DNA of 64,000 nucleotides, from NCBI GenBank assembly GCA_964412555.1, contig CAYPPG010000003.1, positions 1-64,000 on the forward strand, read 5' to 3'. Made by a program: the position numbers and the translations under genes. Positions 43,067-51,885 of the stretch are shown here, one piece after another (within the stretch, counting starts at the first letter, position 1; every line of letters starts with the position of its first letter). Under the pieces are notes generated by a model that did no database searches, was not told where the DNA came from, and was given only the letters and a program-made list of their open reading frames with translations. Source of the stretch: CAYPPG01 sp964412555 (GTDB lineage Bacteria > Hinthialibacterota > Hinthialibacteria > Hinthialibacterales > Hinthialibacteraceae).

Positions 43067-44827
43067 TTAGTTCCCTCCTGTAGTCAATCGAATTGTCTGT
43101 TCATCCGTTCCGGCAAGGGTCGAAATGACCTTGATTTGAATTTCACTACCAGCTTCTGCTGTAATGATCATCCGTGCTTTCTTGGAATCGCCGTTGCCGC
43201 CGATGGCGCCGAAACGCGGATGCCTGTCACCGGCTAAGATGGATTCATCCGGAATATCCAGTTCGATTCGGGTAGGATTGATCTCCCGTGTCCGTTCTCC
43301 GTGAGCCAATGCAGTGGGCAGATAACCTGTGTTTTCCACTTCGATTGTCAGCTCGAATACATCGGCCCCCAAGTGTTTGATCTCCACCTCCCGTATATGA
43401 ATGCGAGGAAAGGATTCAATAAGTTTAAGAAGGAACTCAGTATGTTTTTGCGATAATCTTTCGATCTTATCAACAGGAGGCAACACTTTGGCAAATGGGG
43501 CGAAGCCACCGATTTCCGCCTTTTGATCCGGATAATCGGGATGGGCAAGTTCCTGCCACGGAAGAAAAGAGTCGGGGGCGTTCTTGTCAAGCCATTGGAG
43601 ATATTTCAATCCTGTTTCACCGCGTTTATCCGGTTTTTCCTTTTTTGAATCCGATTTCTCTTCTATCTCGTTCCCGTTATCCTCTTTTTTAGATTCACCA
43701 TCTTTCGATTCTTCGTCTTTCTCATTTTCATCCGGGTAAAGAGCCAAGGCAATTTCCGGATTCCAAACTTGGGCACAAAGAGATAACTTGCCGCGATGAA
43801 AGTACATCCAATCCGAGAAAGAACCTTCGACCGAGGATGTGTCAATCGCTTTTTCCAACCCTATGGTTTCGCGGTAGAGTTCACCAAAGTGTTCGTAATA
43901 CTTTGCATCCTCTTTACGGATTTTGGTTTGCGGCTCTCTTCGATTTGAAGCATCAGCGGAATCCGGCGCTTTTAAGAGGTTGTCATTGGAGGCGAAGGTC
44001 ATGACAATCGCGATTTCGGGGTGATCGACAATGAACTCAGCCAAAGCGCGGGTTTCCTTCTCGCTCATTTGATGAATCCCGGCATGAGGAGTAAACCAGG
44101 GGTATTGGAAAGGAAAATTTGCATTGAAATTCACTCCTCCCAGGCCGTCTTCATTGAAGGCTTCATCCCCGTCATCGTCTTTCCCCTCTTGAAAGAAAAA
44201 CCATTTCCCTTTTTCGCCTTTTATCGGATCGGCTTCGATCAGGAGACGGGGGTCTTTCGGGTGCTCGATATAGGAGCCATCTGCATCTTCGACGCGAATC
44301 CAGGATATTTTCCCATCCCGGTTGAGATCATCGACACCGTCTTCATCGATGTATCCGTCATGATCGTCATCGAAAGTAGTGGAATTGATGATCCTTTCAA
44401 GTTGCGGCGATTGAAAAAACGATTCGGCAGCATCCGGGTTAAGGGAGGGAATAATATAGATACAAGCTGTTTGAAGCATACTTCGGAGGGACTCGTCCTC
44501 TTTCGCTTTCTCACAAACAGTACGAGCAAAGGCCAGTGTCATTTCGGTTCCAATGAGGTGATTTCCTTCCACACCAGCCACTACAAGCATAGCGGGAAAA
44601 ATGTTATCCGCCCGGCCAAGTTTGGCCAACCAGATTTCTCTCCCCTCCCGGCTCGCCGTCAGCGATGAGAGGTGGAACAAATCCGGATAGTTGTCTTCTA
44701 TATTTTTCAGCGCCGCTGTAAGTTGCTCATAATTATGATAGGAAGCGGAATTAGAGGGGAAAACTCCTACTCCCCATACAAGAAAGAGTAGAACAACAAT
44801 CCTATACTTTTTCCATAAACCGATCAT
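43067..44827 (-). CDS. M14 peptidase-like pseudoenzyme, all catalytic residues lost
   Basis: 586 aa from MIGLWKKYRIVVLLFLVWGV; AAGGAGG is 8 bp upstream, which overrules an upstream in-frame ATG 14 codons away. Same layout as the downstream M14 enzyme (Asp-rich loop, C-terminal beta domain), but the zinc pair HGNE reads EGNH (Glu87, His90, the two ligands exchanged), Asn-Arg is Asn-Ala (235-236), the third zinc His is Ala279, and the catalytic Glu aligns with Gln in LCAQVWN. A Glu/Lys-rich insertion lies near residues 375-405. It is full-length, so it is kept as a protein. Likely a substrate-binding or regulatory partner of the active enzyme, with which it forms an operon. Confidence 0.82.
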   Translation of the reverse strand: MIGLWKKYRIVVLLFLVWGVGVFPSNSASYHNYEQLTAALKNIEDNYPDLFHLSSLTASREGREIWLAKLGRADNIFPAMLVVAGVEGNHLIGTEMTLAFARTVCEKAKEDESLRSMLQTACIYIIPSLNPDAAESFFQSPQLERIINSTTFDDDHDGYIDEDGVDDLNRDGKISWIRVEDADGSYIEHPKDPRLLIEADPIKGEKGKWFFFQEGKDDDGDEAFNEDGLGGVNFNANFPFQYPWFTPHAGIHQMSEKETRALAEFIVDHPEIAIVMTFASNDNLLKAPDSADASNRREPQTKIRKEDAKYYEHFGELYRETIGLEKAIDTSSVEGSFSDWMYFHRGKLSLCAQVWNPEIALALYPDENEKDEESKDGESKKEDNGNEIEEKSDSKKEKPDKRGETGLKYLQWLDKNAPDSFLPWQELAHPDYPDQKAEIGGFAPFAKVLPPVDKIERLSQKHTEFLLKLIESFPRIHIREVEIKHLGADVFELTIEVENTGYLPTALAHGERTREINPTRIELDIPDESILAGDRHPRFGAIGGNGDSKKARMIITAEAGSEIQIKVISTLAGTDEQTIRLTTGGN

Positions 44828-44993
44828 GAATTGTATCCTCCTTTTGGTCGGTTGCTTGTTGAACGCCAAGAGAATAATATGAACTGCACTGTATCATTGA
44901 TTTGTATTTAAAACAATTCTCACATGACTTGCATATTCCCGTTTTTCTATGTTATATAGTAGGATTTGAATATTTGCGAGAGCAGCGCAACAT

Positions 44994-45140
44994 CGGGCAA
45001 TCACATAGGATTTCCCCTACGATATGTAGGGGTAGACCTATGTGTCTACCCCGTTTTGAGACGGATTGTATGTATCTACCCAGTCAGGCAATCACACAGG
45101 ATTGCCCCTACTAGGTAGAGGTAGACCTATGTGTCTATCC
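44994..45140. repeat. Two copies of a 55-58 bp imperfect repeat in the gene-free gap 44828-45184
   Basis: GGGCAATCACATAGGAT, a CCCCTAC...GTAGGGG palindrome, then AGACCTATGTGTCTACC at about 44994-45052. A second copy (AGGCAATCACACAGGAT...AGACCTATGTGTCTATCC) is at 45085-45140. They sit directly upstream of the sodium symporter gene; no gene is visible in the gap. Confidence 0.75.
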
Positions 45141-45184
45141 AAGTTTTAAAAAGTCAAAAGAAACAATACATGGAGGATATCTGC

Positions 45185-46978
45185 ATGCCGGATTCAAAAT
45201 CTTTACGCGACATACCTGCCCGTGAACATTGGGGATCGAAATTAGGTGTCATTCTTGCAGTAGCGGGAAGTGCCGTCGGTTTGGGAAATTTCCTTCGTTT
45301 CCCTGGCGTCGCGGTCCAAAACGGCGGCGGGGCGTTCATGATTCCTTATTTTCTCGCATTCCTTCTTTTGGGCATCCCGATTTGCTGGGCGGAATGGATC
45401 ATGGGACGCCGAGGGGGACGGCTGTCCGGTTTGTCCTCCTCGCCCGGATTGTTCAGCGTCTTGACACAAGGCTCTCCGTTTCGCTTTGTAGGGGCCTTGG
45501 GACTCTTCGTGCCGGTCGTGATTTACATGTATTACGTCTACGTCGAATCATGGTGCTTGGCATATGCGTGGTTTTCACTCAGTGGAGCGTTGAATCTGGA
45601 AAGCTCGCCGATCGAAGGGGCATACCGTGTCTTTTTCAATGAATATACAGGGAACACCGTCGAACCGAGTGAACATTTTTTTAGTACGATGGCGTATAGT
45701 TACGGGTTCTTCCTGTTTACGTTTTTTGTCAATTTCTTTCTCATCTTTCGGGGATTGTCGCGGGGGATCGAGCGTTTCTGCCGTGTGGCCATGCCAATGT
45801 TGTTGATCATGGCATTCATTATCGTCATTCGCGTGATTACCTTGGGAACGCCCAATCCCGATCATCCGGAGCAAAGCGTCATCAACGGTCTTGGATTCAT
45901 GTGGAATCCGGACTGGTCCCAGCTGGCAAATGCGGAAATGTGGTTGAGCGCGTGTGGGCAAGTGTTTTTCTCACTATCCGTCGGATTCGGGATTATTGTA
46001 ACCTATGCCAGTTATCTTCGCAAAGAAGACGATGTCGTCTTATCGGGATTGACAGCAAGCGCAACAAATGAATTTTGCGAAGTGTGTCTCGGCGGATTGA
46101 TGATCATTCCGGCAGCGATGGTATTTTTAGGCGCCTCACAAATGGTAACTGTGGCGGGCGAATCCACTTTCGGCATCGGATTTGTCGTGATGCCGCAAAT
46201 CTTCGATTTGATGCCGGGCGGACAGATGTTCGGCGCGATCTTTTATTTCCTCTTATTTTTGGCAGGTGTAACTTCTTCCCTGTCGATGCTTCAACCAGGG
46301 ATCGCCTTCTTCGAAGAAGGATTCGGCATGAATCGCCGCGCCTCCGTGACGGTTCTCGGTTTGTTGACCTTCTTGGCTGTCAACGCGGTCATTCTATCGC
46401 CAGGAACCACCGTTCAAGATACAATCGACAAATACGCCGCCGAACTCGGAATTCCACTTCTTGCCCTGTTCGAGGTCATCGTTTTTGTCTTTGTCTTGAA
46501 AGTGGCCAAGGGGATCAAGGAAGCATCGTATGGGGCGGATATGCGGCTGCCGAAGTTTTTCGGCTTTGTCATCACTTACATTACCCCGATTTTCCTGATC
46601 ATTATTATCGGCTGGTGGTTCAAAGGGATCTTTACCGCTGAGCGGGATTATATGAATACCACAAAGATCGCGTTGGTCGAAATGCTCCCCGAATCTTACG
46701 AAAACCAAATCGAGGCCATGGAAAAACGCGATGAAGTGAAACCCTTCCTGGAAACCGCTATGCAAGCGCCTCTGCAAGCAGAAACGATGGAAGAAGTGCA
46801 AAACATGCACAAACAGATCGTCGTCGACCAAAAGCAAAAACCATTGCGATTGGCAACCATGGCGTTCATGGTGATCTTCTTCGGGATGTTGGTCATTCTA
46901 CAGGCAGCCGCGTGGCCTCGGATGAAACGCCGCTACAAAGCCTATCAACGAGCGCTCGAACCGGCCGATTTGGAATGA
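45185..46978 (+). CDS. Sodium-dependent amino-acid/neurotransmitter-type symporter (NSS/SNF family)
   Basis: 597 aa; ATG at 45185, 8 bp after GGAGG, is preferred over the ATG at 45170, which overlaps that site. It starts with the NSS signature WGSKLGVILAVAGSAVGLGNFLRFP, which includes the Na1/Na2 and substrate loop of TM1 (AVAGSAVGLGN). About 11-12 membrane helices follow, with CGQVFFSLSVGFG and the TM8 region LAGVTSSLSMLQ. A hydrophilic segment near 500-560 (LPESYENQIEAMEKRDEVK) is an unusually long loop before the last helix. Probably imports an amino acid such as alanine, glycine or methionine with sodium. The tiny gene downstream is its likely small subunit. Confidence 0.92.
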   Translation: MPDSKSLRDIPAREHWGSKLGVILAVAGSAVGLGNFLRFPGVAVQNGGGAFMIPYFLAFLLLGIPICWAEWIMGRRGGRLSGLSSSPGLFSVLTQGSPFRFVGALGLFVPVVIYMYYVYVESWCLAYAWFSLSGALNLESSPIEGAYRVFFNEYTGNTVEPSEHFFSTMAYSYGFFLFTFFVNFFLIFRGLSRGIERFCRVAMPMLLIMAFIIVIRVITLGTPNPDHPEQSVINGLGFMWNPDWSQLANAEMWLSACGQVFFSLSVGFGIIVTYASYLRKEDDVVLSGLTASATNEFCEVCLGGLMIIPAAMVFLGASQMVTVAGESTFGIGFVVMPQIFDLMPGGQMFGAIFYFLLFLAGVTSSLSMLQPGIAFFEEGFGMNRRASVTVLGLLTFLAVNAVILSPGTTVQDTIDKYAAELGIPLLALFEVIVFVFVLKVAKGIKEASYGADMRLPKFFGFVITYITPIFLIIIIGWWFKGIFTAERDYMNTTKIALVEMLPESYENQIEAMEKRDEVKPFLETAMQAPLQAETMEEVQNMHKQIVVDQKQKPLRLATMAFMVIFFGMLVILQAAAWPRMKRRYKAYQRALEPADLE

Positions 46979-46998
46979 CAATAAGTGGCACCGGGTAC

Positions 46999-47023
46999 CA
47001 AGGGTAAGCGAAGTCTACCCTTG
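46999..47023. repeat. CAAGGGTA-AGCGAAGTC-TACCCTTG palindrome
   Basis: 8-bp arms, identical in design to copies near 33236 and, reversed, 59031 and 59962. Lies between the symporter and its small partner gene. Confidence 0.75.
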
Positions 47024-47064
47024 CTATCCACTAATTTTCAAAGAAATCTGAAAGGAGAAGAATT

Positions 47065-47229
47065 ATGACTGCACTCGGCTGGTTGATATTCATTGCATCC
47101 AACACATTGGTCATTGGATTGGTCACATACTGTTTCTATCGTGTTTTCTCGATTCCCCAGGAACACATGCATTCTCCCTTGGATATCGACACGAAAGATC
47201 TCAATGATGAAGAAGAAGAAAATTCGTGA
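47065..47229 (+). CDS. 54-aa single-pass membrane protein, probable small subunit of the NSS symporter
   Basis: MTALGWLIFIASNTLVIGLV then TYCFYRVFSIPQ, with one membrane helix (residues 4-24) and an acidic tail ending DLNDEEEENS. AAAGGAG precedes the ATG by 8 bp. The size, topology (one helix, short tail) and position 86 bp after an NSS symporter match the MetS/'symporter small accessory protein' type found beside bacterial NSS genes such as MetP. The helix-plus-tail arrangement is known for those; assignment here rests on context, not on a sequence match. Confidence 0.75.
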   Translation: MTALGWLIFIASNTLVIGLVTYCFYRVFSIPQEHMHSPLDIDTKDLNDEEEENS

Positions 47230-47373
47230 TCTGTCTCCAAAGATGTTGAGATCATCCTCATAACGTATGGTATACTCACTCTCTCCCGTTAAACTCTTTC
47301 GCCATTGAATCTTATTTGCTTTTCCACGAAAATAACGTACCCATATTTATCATTTCAATTCAGGAGGCATGTC

Positions 47374-48312
47374 ATGAATACTTGTCAATCCAAAATTCGC
47401 TTTTTTCAAGGACGGTGTACTCTCTTGTTCATCCTCGGAATTCTCCTTGTCGCGACTGTCTTATCCACATCCGCTGCTGACGACCCACTACGGATCATCG
47501 TTTTCGGCGCTCATCCTGATGACTGTGAAATACGCACTGGTGGATGCGCGATCATGTGGGCGAACCAAGGGCATCAAGTCAAATATGTTTCGACAACCAA
47601 TGGCGACATCGGTCATTCTGTCATCGCCGGCGGCCCCTTGGCCATTCGTCGAACACAGGAAGCCAAAGCAGCCGCCAAGGTTTTGGGGATTGCCGAATCG
47701 CAAGTCTTGGACAACCATGATGGTGAGATTATGCCCACTCTTGAAAACCGAAAGACTATCATTCGCTTGATTCGAGAATGGAACGCCGATATCGTCATTA
47801 CCAACCGCCCCAACGATTATCACCCCGACCATCGCTACACATCGATTTTAGTGCAGGATTCCGCGTATATGGTCACTGTTCCGTTCATCTGCCCGGATAC
47901 CCCACCACTGAAAAGCAATCCGGTATTTTTGTATTGGACGGACCGTTTCCAAAAACCGTATCCTTCCCAGGCCGATATCGTGGTCGGGATCGATGAGGTA
48001 TTGGAGCAGAAATATCAAGCTCTTCATGAACTCGGTTCTCAATTCTACGAAGGCGGCGCCAATGGTCCTGGTGATCCATCTAAATTCAGGACCGGAGATA
48101 AAGAAACCTTGATGGAATGGCTGCGGCCGCGTTTCGAGCGGCGCTTCCGTGTCCAGAAAGATTGGATTCCGACGTTGATCGAATATTACGGAGAAGAAAA
48201 AGCCGCACAAATTAAACACGCCGAGGCTTTTGAAATTTGTGAATACGGACATCGCCCTTCAATAGAAGAAATCAAACAACTCTTCCCCTTTTTCCCTGAT
48301 AGCCCCAAATAA
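47374..48312 (+). CDS. Exported PIG-L family deacetylase
   Basis: 312 aa; AGGAGG 8 bp before the ATG at 47374. A signal peptide (CTLLFILGILLVATVLSTSA) precedes the metal site IIVFGAHPDDCEIRTGG. Further motifs: SVIAGGPLAIRRTQEAK and ITNRPNDYHPDHRYTSILV, which contain the zinc ligands and catalytic Asp. It resembles the first PIG-L gene at 16038 but is exported, so it may act on N-acetylated glycans outside the cytoplasm. The following Uma2 duplication begins inside the last codons of this gene. Confidence 0.88.
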   Translation: MNTCQSKIRFFQGRCTLLFILGILLVATVLSTSAADDPLRIIVFGAHPDDCEIRTGGCAIMWANQGHQVKYVSTTNGDIGHSVIAGGPLAIRRTQEAKAAAKVLGIAESQVLDNHDGEIMPTLENRKTIIRLIREWNADIVITNRPNDYHPDHRYTSILVQDSAYMVTVPFICPDTPPLKSNPVFLYWTDRFQKPYPSQADIVVGIDEVLEQKYQALHELGSQFYEGGANGPGDPSKFRTGDKETLMEWLRPRFERRFRVQKDWIPTLIEYYGEEKAAQIKHAEAFEICEYGHRPSIEEIKQLFPFFPDSPK

Positions 48313-48326
48313 GTTATATAATTAAT

Positions 48327-48354
48327 GTAGGGGCGCATCGCGATGCGCCCCTAC
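48327..48354. repeat. Perfect 14-bp arm palindrome with no loop (copy 1 of pair)
   Basis: GTAGGGGCGCATCG joined directly to CGATGCGCCCCTAC, between the PIG-L and first Uma2 genes. The same core recurs at 49033-49052 as part of a tandem duplication. Confidence 0.85.
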
Positions 48355-48382
48355 GAGCATATAAAACAATTCGGAGATGCTC

Positions 48383-48967
48383 ATGGTCACCTCACCGACA
48401 AAAAAACTGTTCACGGTGGAAGAATACGAAGAATTGGGACGCACCAATGTCATCCCTGAAGACAGCCGTGTCGAACTCATCGAAGGAGAAATCATCCACA
48501 TGTCCCCCATCGGCGATCTCCATCACGCTTGCGTCAACCGATTGAATGCCATTTTTTCGAAACGCCTGAAAAACGAGGAAGCCATCGTCAGCATTCAAAA
48601 TCCGATACAACTGGGCGAAAAATCGCAGCCGCTTCCCGATGTGACTACCTTAAAACCTTGTGAGGATTTTTATGCCCGCGGGAAACCACGGGCGAAGGAT
48701 ATACTTTTGTTAATCGAGGTGGCCGACACATCGCTGCAATACGACCGAGAAGAGAAAATTCCACTTTATGCCAAATACGGGATCATCGAAGTCTGGCTGG
48801 TCAATCTAATAACTCAGAAACTTGAGGTTTATCGTGAATCAACATCGACAGGATATGAAAATGTATATTATTATGATGTAAGTAAAAATATTTCACCGAT
48901 TCTTTTCCCGGATTTAACAATTGCAATTTCAAATGTAATCGGCCAACAGACAAGGGTGGATGAATAA
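48383..48967 (+). CDS. Uma2 family endonuclease (DUF820), copy 1
   Basis: 194 aa from MVTSPTKKLFTVEEYEELG; GGAG is 6 bp before the ATG at 48383, better than the ATG two codons earlier. PD-(D/E)XK-like signature: RVELIEGEIIHMSPIGDLH, QPLPDVTTLKP, ILLLIEVADTSLQYDREEK and YAKYGIIEVWLVN, the standard Uma2 pattern (E...D...ExA...K). Function of the family is unknown; many copies per genome are usual. Near-identical 5' half to the next gene, divergent C-terminus. Confidence 0.92.
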   Translation: MVTSPTKKLFTVEEYEELGRTNVIPEDSRVELIEGEIIHMSPIGDLHHACVNRLNAIFSKRLKNEEAIVSIQNPIQLGEKSQPLPDVTTLKPCEDFYARGKPRAKDILLLIEVADTSLQYDREEKIPLYAKYGIIEVWLVNLITQKLEVYRESTSTGYENVYYYDVSKNISPILFPDLTIAISNVIGQQTRVDE

Positions 48968-49032
48968 AAGAGACCTAACGATTTTCTCTTTTTCCCTCGC
49001 TAGCCCTAAATAAGGTATATAATCAAATGTAG

Positions 49033-49052
49033 GGGCGCATCGCGATGCGCCC
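49033..49052. repeat. GGGCGCATCG-CGATGCGCCC palindrome, copy 2
   Basis: Same as 48327-48354 but missing the outer CTAC arm. It stands at the same distance ahead of the second Uma2 gene. Confidence 0.85.
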
Positions 49053-49078
49053 AATCTTTGAACCTATCGGAGATGATC

Positions 49079-49642
49079 ATGGTCACCTCGCCGACAAAAA
49101 AGCTGTTCACGGTGGAAGAGTATGAAGAATTGGGACGCACCAATGTCATCCCTGAAGACACCCGTGTCGAACTCATTGAAGGAGAAATCATCCACATGTC
49201 CCCCATCGGCGATCTCCATCACGCTTGTGTCAAACGATTGCTCCATATTTTCTCGAAAGGATTGAAAAGCGAAGAGGCCATCCTCGGCATCCAAGACCCA
49301 ATCATTCTCGGCAACCGCTCGCAGCCCCAGCCGGATGTGGCGCTCTTGAAACCGCGTGAAGATTTTTATGCCAGCGGGAAGCCTGGAGCGGAAGATATAA
49401 TGTTGCTCATCGAAGTGGCCGACACATCGCTGCAATACGACCGAGAAGAGAAAATTCCACTCTATGCCAAGTATGGGATCATTGAAGTTTGGCTGGTGGA
49501 TGTTCTTTCACGGAAAGTAGAAGTCTATCGTGAACCACTCGGTGAAAGATATCAATCTGTCGAAATCTATGGTATTCACCAGACAATCAGTCCTCTTCTC
49601 TTCCCTGAATTTGAAATTTCCATCAAGAACTTCCTTTCTTAA
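49079..49642 (+). CDS. Uma2 family endonuclease (DUF820), copy 2
   Basis: 187 aa. Starts MVTSPTKKLFTVEEYEELG, with the first 60 codons almost identical to copy 1, then diverging (LLHIFSKGLKSEEAILGIQ, QPQPDVALLKPREDFY). The catalytic ELIEGEI, QPDVALLK and IEVADTS motifs are intact. Same ribosome-site spacing as copy 1. Together they form a tandem duplication with the upstream palindrome included. Confidence 0.92.
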   Translation: MVTSPTKKLFTVEEYEELGRTNVIPEDTRVELIEGEIIHMSPIGDLHHACVKRLLHIFSKGLKSEEAILGIQDPIILGNRSQPQPDVALLKPREDFYASGKPGAEDIMLLIEVADTSLQYDREEKIPLYAKYGIIEVWLVDVLSRKVEVYREPLGERYQSVEIYGIHQTISPLLFPEFEISIKNFLS

Positions 49643-49818
49643 CCTATTTTAGATCTAAAATAGATCCCCAACTTGAACCAATTTACCGAATTCGGATCTG
49701 GGCGTGAGGATGCCTGCCTCTCCGTTTGTATTTTTATCGCAGAAACCTGGTAAAGTTTCAATGAGGGATTCGATTATCGTTATAAGCAGACTTCATATAC
49801 ATTTTGAAATCGATTCTT

Positions 49819-50799
49819 TCACGACAAACCATAAACCCGCTTAGCATTCTCCCCCCAAATGTCCCTCCGCTCATCGTGAGAAAATCCAGCAAAATAACGT
49901 TTCGGCACCTCCATAACTTGCTCATAAGAAGCAGCCAGTAGGCATACCGGCCAATCCGAGCCAATCATCACCCGTTTGGCGCCGAACGCTTCCATGATAG
50001 TATTGATGTAAGGAACAAGATCTTCATACCGCCATTGATCTTTGTCCGCTTTGGTGACCATACCGGATAACTTACAAGAAACATTTTCCAGAGATGCGAT
50101 TTCTTTGATTTGTTTCCGCCATGGTTCCAGGACTTGTTTCGCGATGGGAGGATTGGCGATATGATCCACGATGAAGCGCTGATCCGAAAATCGTTTCACC
50201 ATCTCGATGGCTCTTTCTAAACTGTGTAGACCGGTCAACAAATCGTACGTTCTATTTTTCTCGGCAAGCGCTTTCATCCCTCTTTCAAAATTCGCTCGCT
50301 TGTCCAATGGAGCATCGGGATTGTAAAGAGGATACCGGATTCCGCGAAATTGGGGGTCAGCGCTGAAACGTTCCACCTGTTCACCAGCGTCCGAAGCGTT
50401 GAAATCAATCCAGCCGACTACCCCATAAATGAAAGGATACTCATCGGCCAACCCGAGCATGAATTCATTATCCTCAAGAGAACCTCTCCCCCCTTCGACA
50501 AGCACCGTGCCGTCAATACCTTGTTTTTGCATCAGCGGCTTTAAATCAACCGGCATATAGTCGCGTTTCAGCACGTCGTGGTTGATCCAACGGTAATGTT
50601 CAGGAGTATAATTCCAGAAATGCTGATGCGCATCGATTTTACAGAAAGAATCCGCTTCCGTTTGTTGTTCAGAAAGCGTATTATTTGGTTGCGAGAAAAA
50701 GCATGAACAGCCGATTCCGAGTTTTAGTGACGACGCCAAAAAAGAACGGCGTGAAGACAACCGATGATCCGAATTCCGCTGAAAAATAACCACGATCAT
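49819..50799 (-). CDS. Tat-exported amidohydrolase (fuconolactonase / PDC-hydrolase-like)
   Basis: 326 aa. N-terminal SSRRSFLASSLKLGIGCSC is a Tat-type signal with a possible lipobox. COG3618 features: IDAHQHFWNYTP (HxH), VLVEGGRGSLEDN, IVDHIANP, VSCKLSGMVTKAD and a terminal VMIGSDWPVCLLA. The group includes L-fucono-1,5-lactonases and 2-pyrone-4,6-dicarboxylate lactonases. Start uncertain: AGGAG lies 1 bp before the ATG at 50799 and 7 bp before a GTG two codons further in. Divergent from the ATPase/nuclease pair. Confidence 0.85.
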   Translation of the reverse strand: MIVVIFQRNSDHRLSSRRSFLASSLKLGIGCSCFFSQPNNTLSEQQTEADSFCKIDAHQHFWNYTPEHYRWINHDVLKRDYMPVDLKPLMQKQGIDGTVLVEGGRGSLEDNEFMLGLADEYPFIYGVVGWIDFNASDAGEQVERFSADPQFRGIRYPLYNPDAPLDKRANFERGMKALAEKNRTYDLLTGLHSLERAIEMVKRFSDQRFIVDHIANPPIAKQVLEPWRKQIKEIASLENVSCKLSGMVTKADKDQWRYEDLVPYINTIMEAFGAKRVMIGSDWPVCLLAASYEQVMEVPKRYFAGFSHDERRDIWGENAKRVYGLS

Positions 50800-50865
50800 A
50801 CTCCTGGAAGACACGATGATTCTTTAATAGTATAATCAATTTGAAGACAGAACAGGAGGAGATCA

Positions 50866-51885
50866 ATGGGCCTGACGAATATCGTTTGTGAGCAATTTAC
50901 TGCTTTTGAGATGATTTCTCTACATTTATCACCAGGCATCAATGTTTTTGTGGGAACGAACGGTACAGGGAAAACACACCTCATGAAAATCGCATATGCC
51001 GCTTGTGATATTTCAAAAACCAAGATTCATTTTGCCGAAAAGCTTTCTCGTGTTTTCCTGCCATCGGGAAGAATGTTAGGCCGATTGGTGAAACGACAAA
51101 ATACAAGTTCTTACGGGAATGTCGAAGTACATCGCGATGAAGGAATACTTCGGGGTTCGTTCACAAATCACACAAAAAAAGCAGATTCGGCTACTGTAAA
51201 TGGAATGGAAGAATGGTACTTGAAACCCATAGAAAGCGTCTATATTCCGGTCAAAGAGATGCTTTCCAGTGCTCCAGGTTTTCGTTCTCTTTATTCACAA
51301 CGGGAAATTCATTTTGAAGAGATTTACGCAGATATTTTGGATCGCGCTTATCGTCCTTCATTGCGTGGGCCAGTAGATTCGAATCGCAAACGATTATTAA
51401 CAAAGTTACAGAAAGCAATCGATGGCAGAGTAACAATCCTAGAAGAGGAATTCTTCCTCACCAATCAGCAAGGGAAGTTGGAATTTACTCTATTGGCTGA
51501 AGGGATGAGGAAACTGGGCTTGCTGTGGATTCTCATCCAGAATGGAACACTGCTTGAAGGCTCTGTACTCTTTTGGGATGAACCTGAAACCAATCTGAAT
51601 CCTAAGATGTATGGAATACTTATGGAAATCCTAATCGAACTTCAGCGATTGGGAGTACAGATATTCCTCGCTACGCATGATTATGTCATACTCAAGGAAC
51701 TCGACCTACGAAGAAACCTTTCTGATAAAATTGCGTATCACTCACTATATAGAAATCAAAACGGTCAAATCGAATGTGACACAGCAAGCAGGTACCTAGA
51801 CATTCATCCCAATGCTATTGCAGATGCATTTACTGATTTATATGACCGTGAAGTCAAAAGAACTTTAGGAGACATTTCAAAATGA
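50866..51885 (+). CDS. AAA-family ATPase (AAA_21/OLD-like), component of a two-gene ATPase-nuclease unit
   Basis: 339 aa; strong AGGAGG site, TATAAT 30 bp before the start. Walker A FVGTNGTGKTHLM (residues 30-37), a long variable insert (about 60-200), the ABC-like signature region LLAEGMRKLGLLWILI, Walker B VLFWDEPETNLNP (234-240) and the His-switch FLATHDYVILKEL (His271). This is the SMC/OLD/RecF-type ATPase of AAA_21. Such ATPases are regulatory halves of defence systems (OLD, Gabija, PARIS, retron, Septu), paired with a nuclease or toxin. Here it overlaps by ATGA with a small protein carrying a D...ExK motif, so the two probably form one complex. Confidence 0.88.
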   Translation: MGLTNIVCEQFTAFEMISLHLSPGINVFVGTNGTGKTHLMKIAYAACDISKTKIHFAEKLSRVFLPSGRMLGRLVKRQNTSSYGNVEVHRDEGILRGSFTNHTKKADSATVNGMEEWYLKPIESVYIPVKEMLSSAPGFRSLYSQREIHFEEIYADILDRAYRPSLRGPVDSNRKRLLTKLQKAIDGRVTILEEEFFLTNQQGKLEFTLLAEGMRKLGLLWILIQNGTLLEGSVLFWDEPETNLNPKMYGILMEILIELQRLGVQIFLATHDYVILKELDLRRNLSDKIAYHSLYRNQNGQIECDTASRYLDIHPNAIADAFTDLYDREVKRTLGDISK

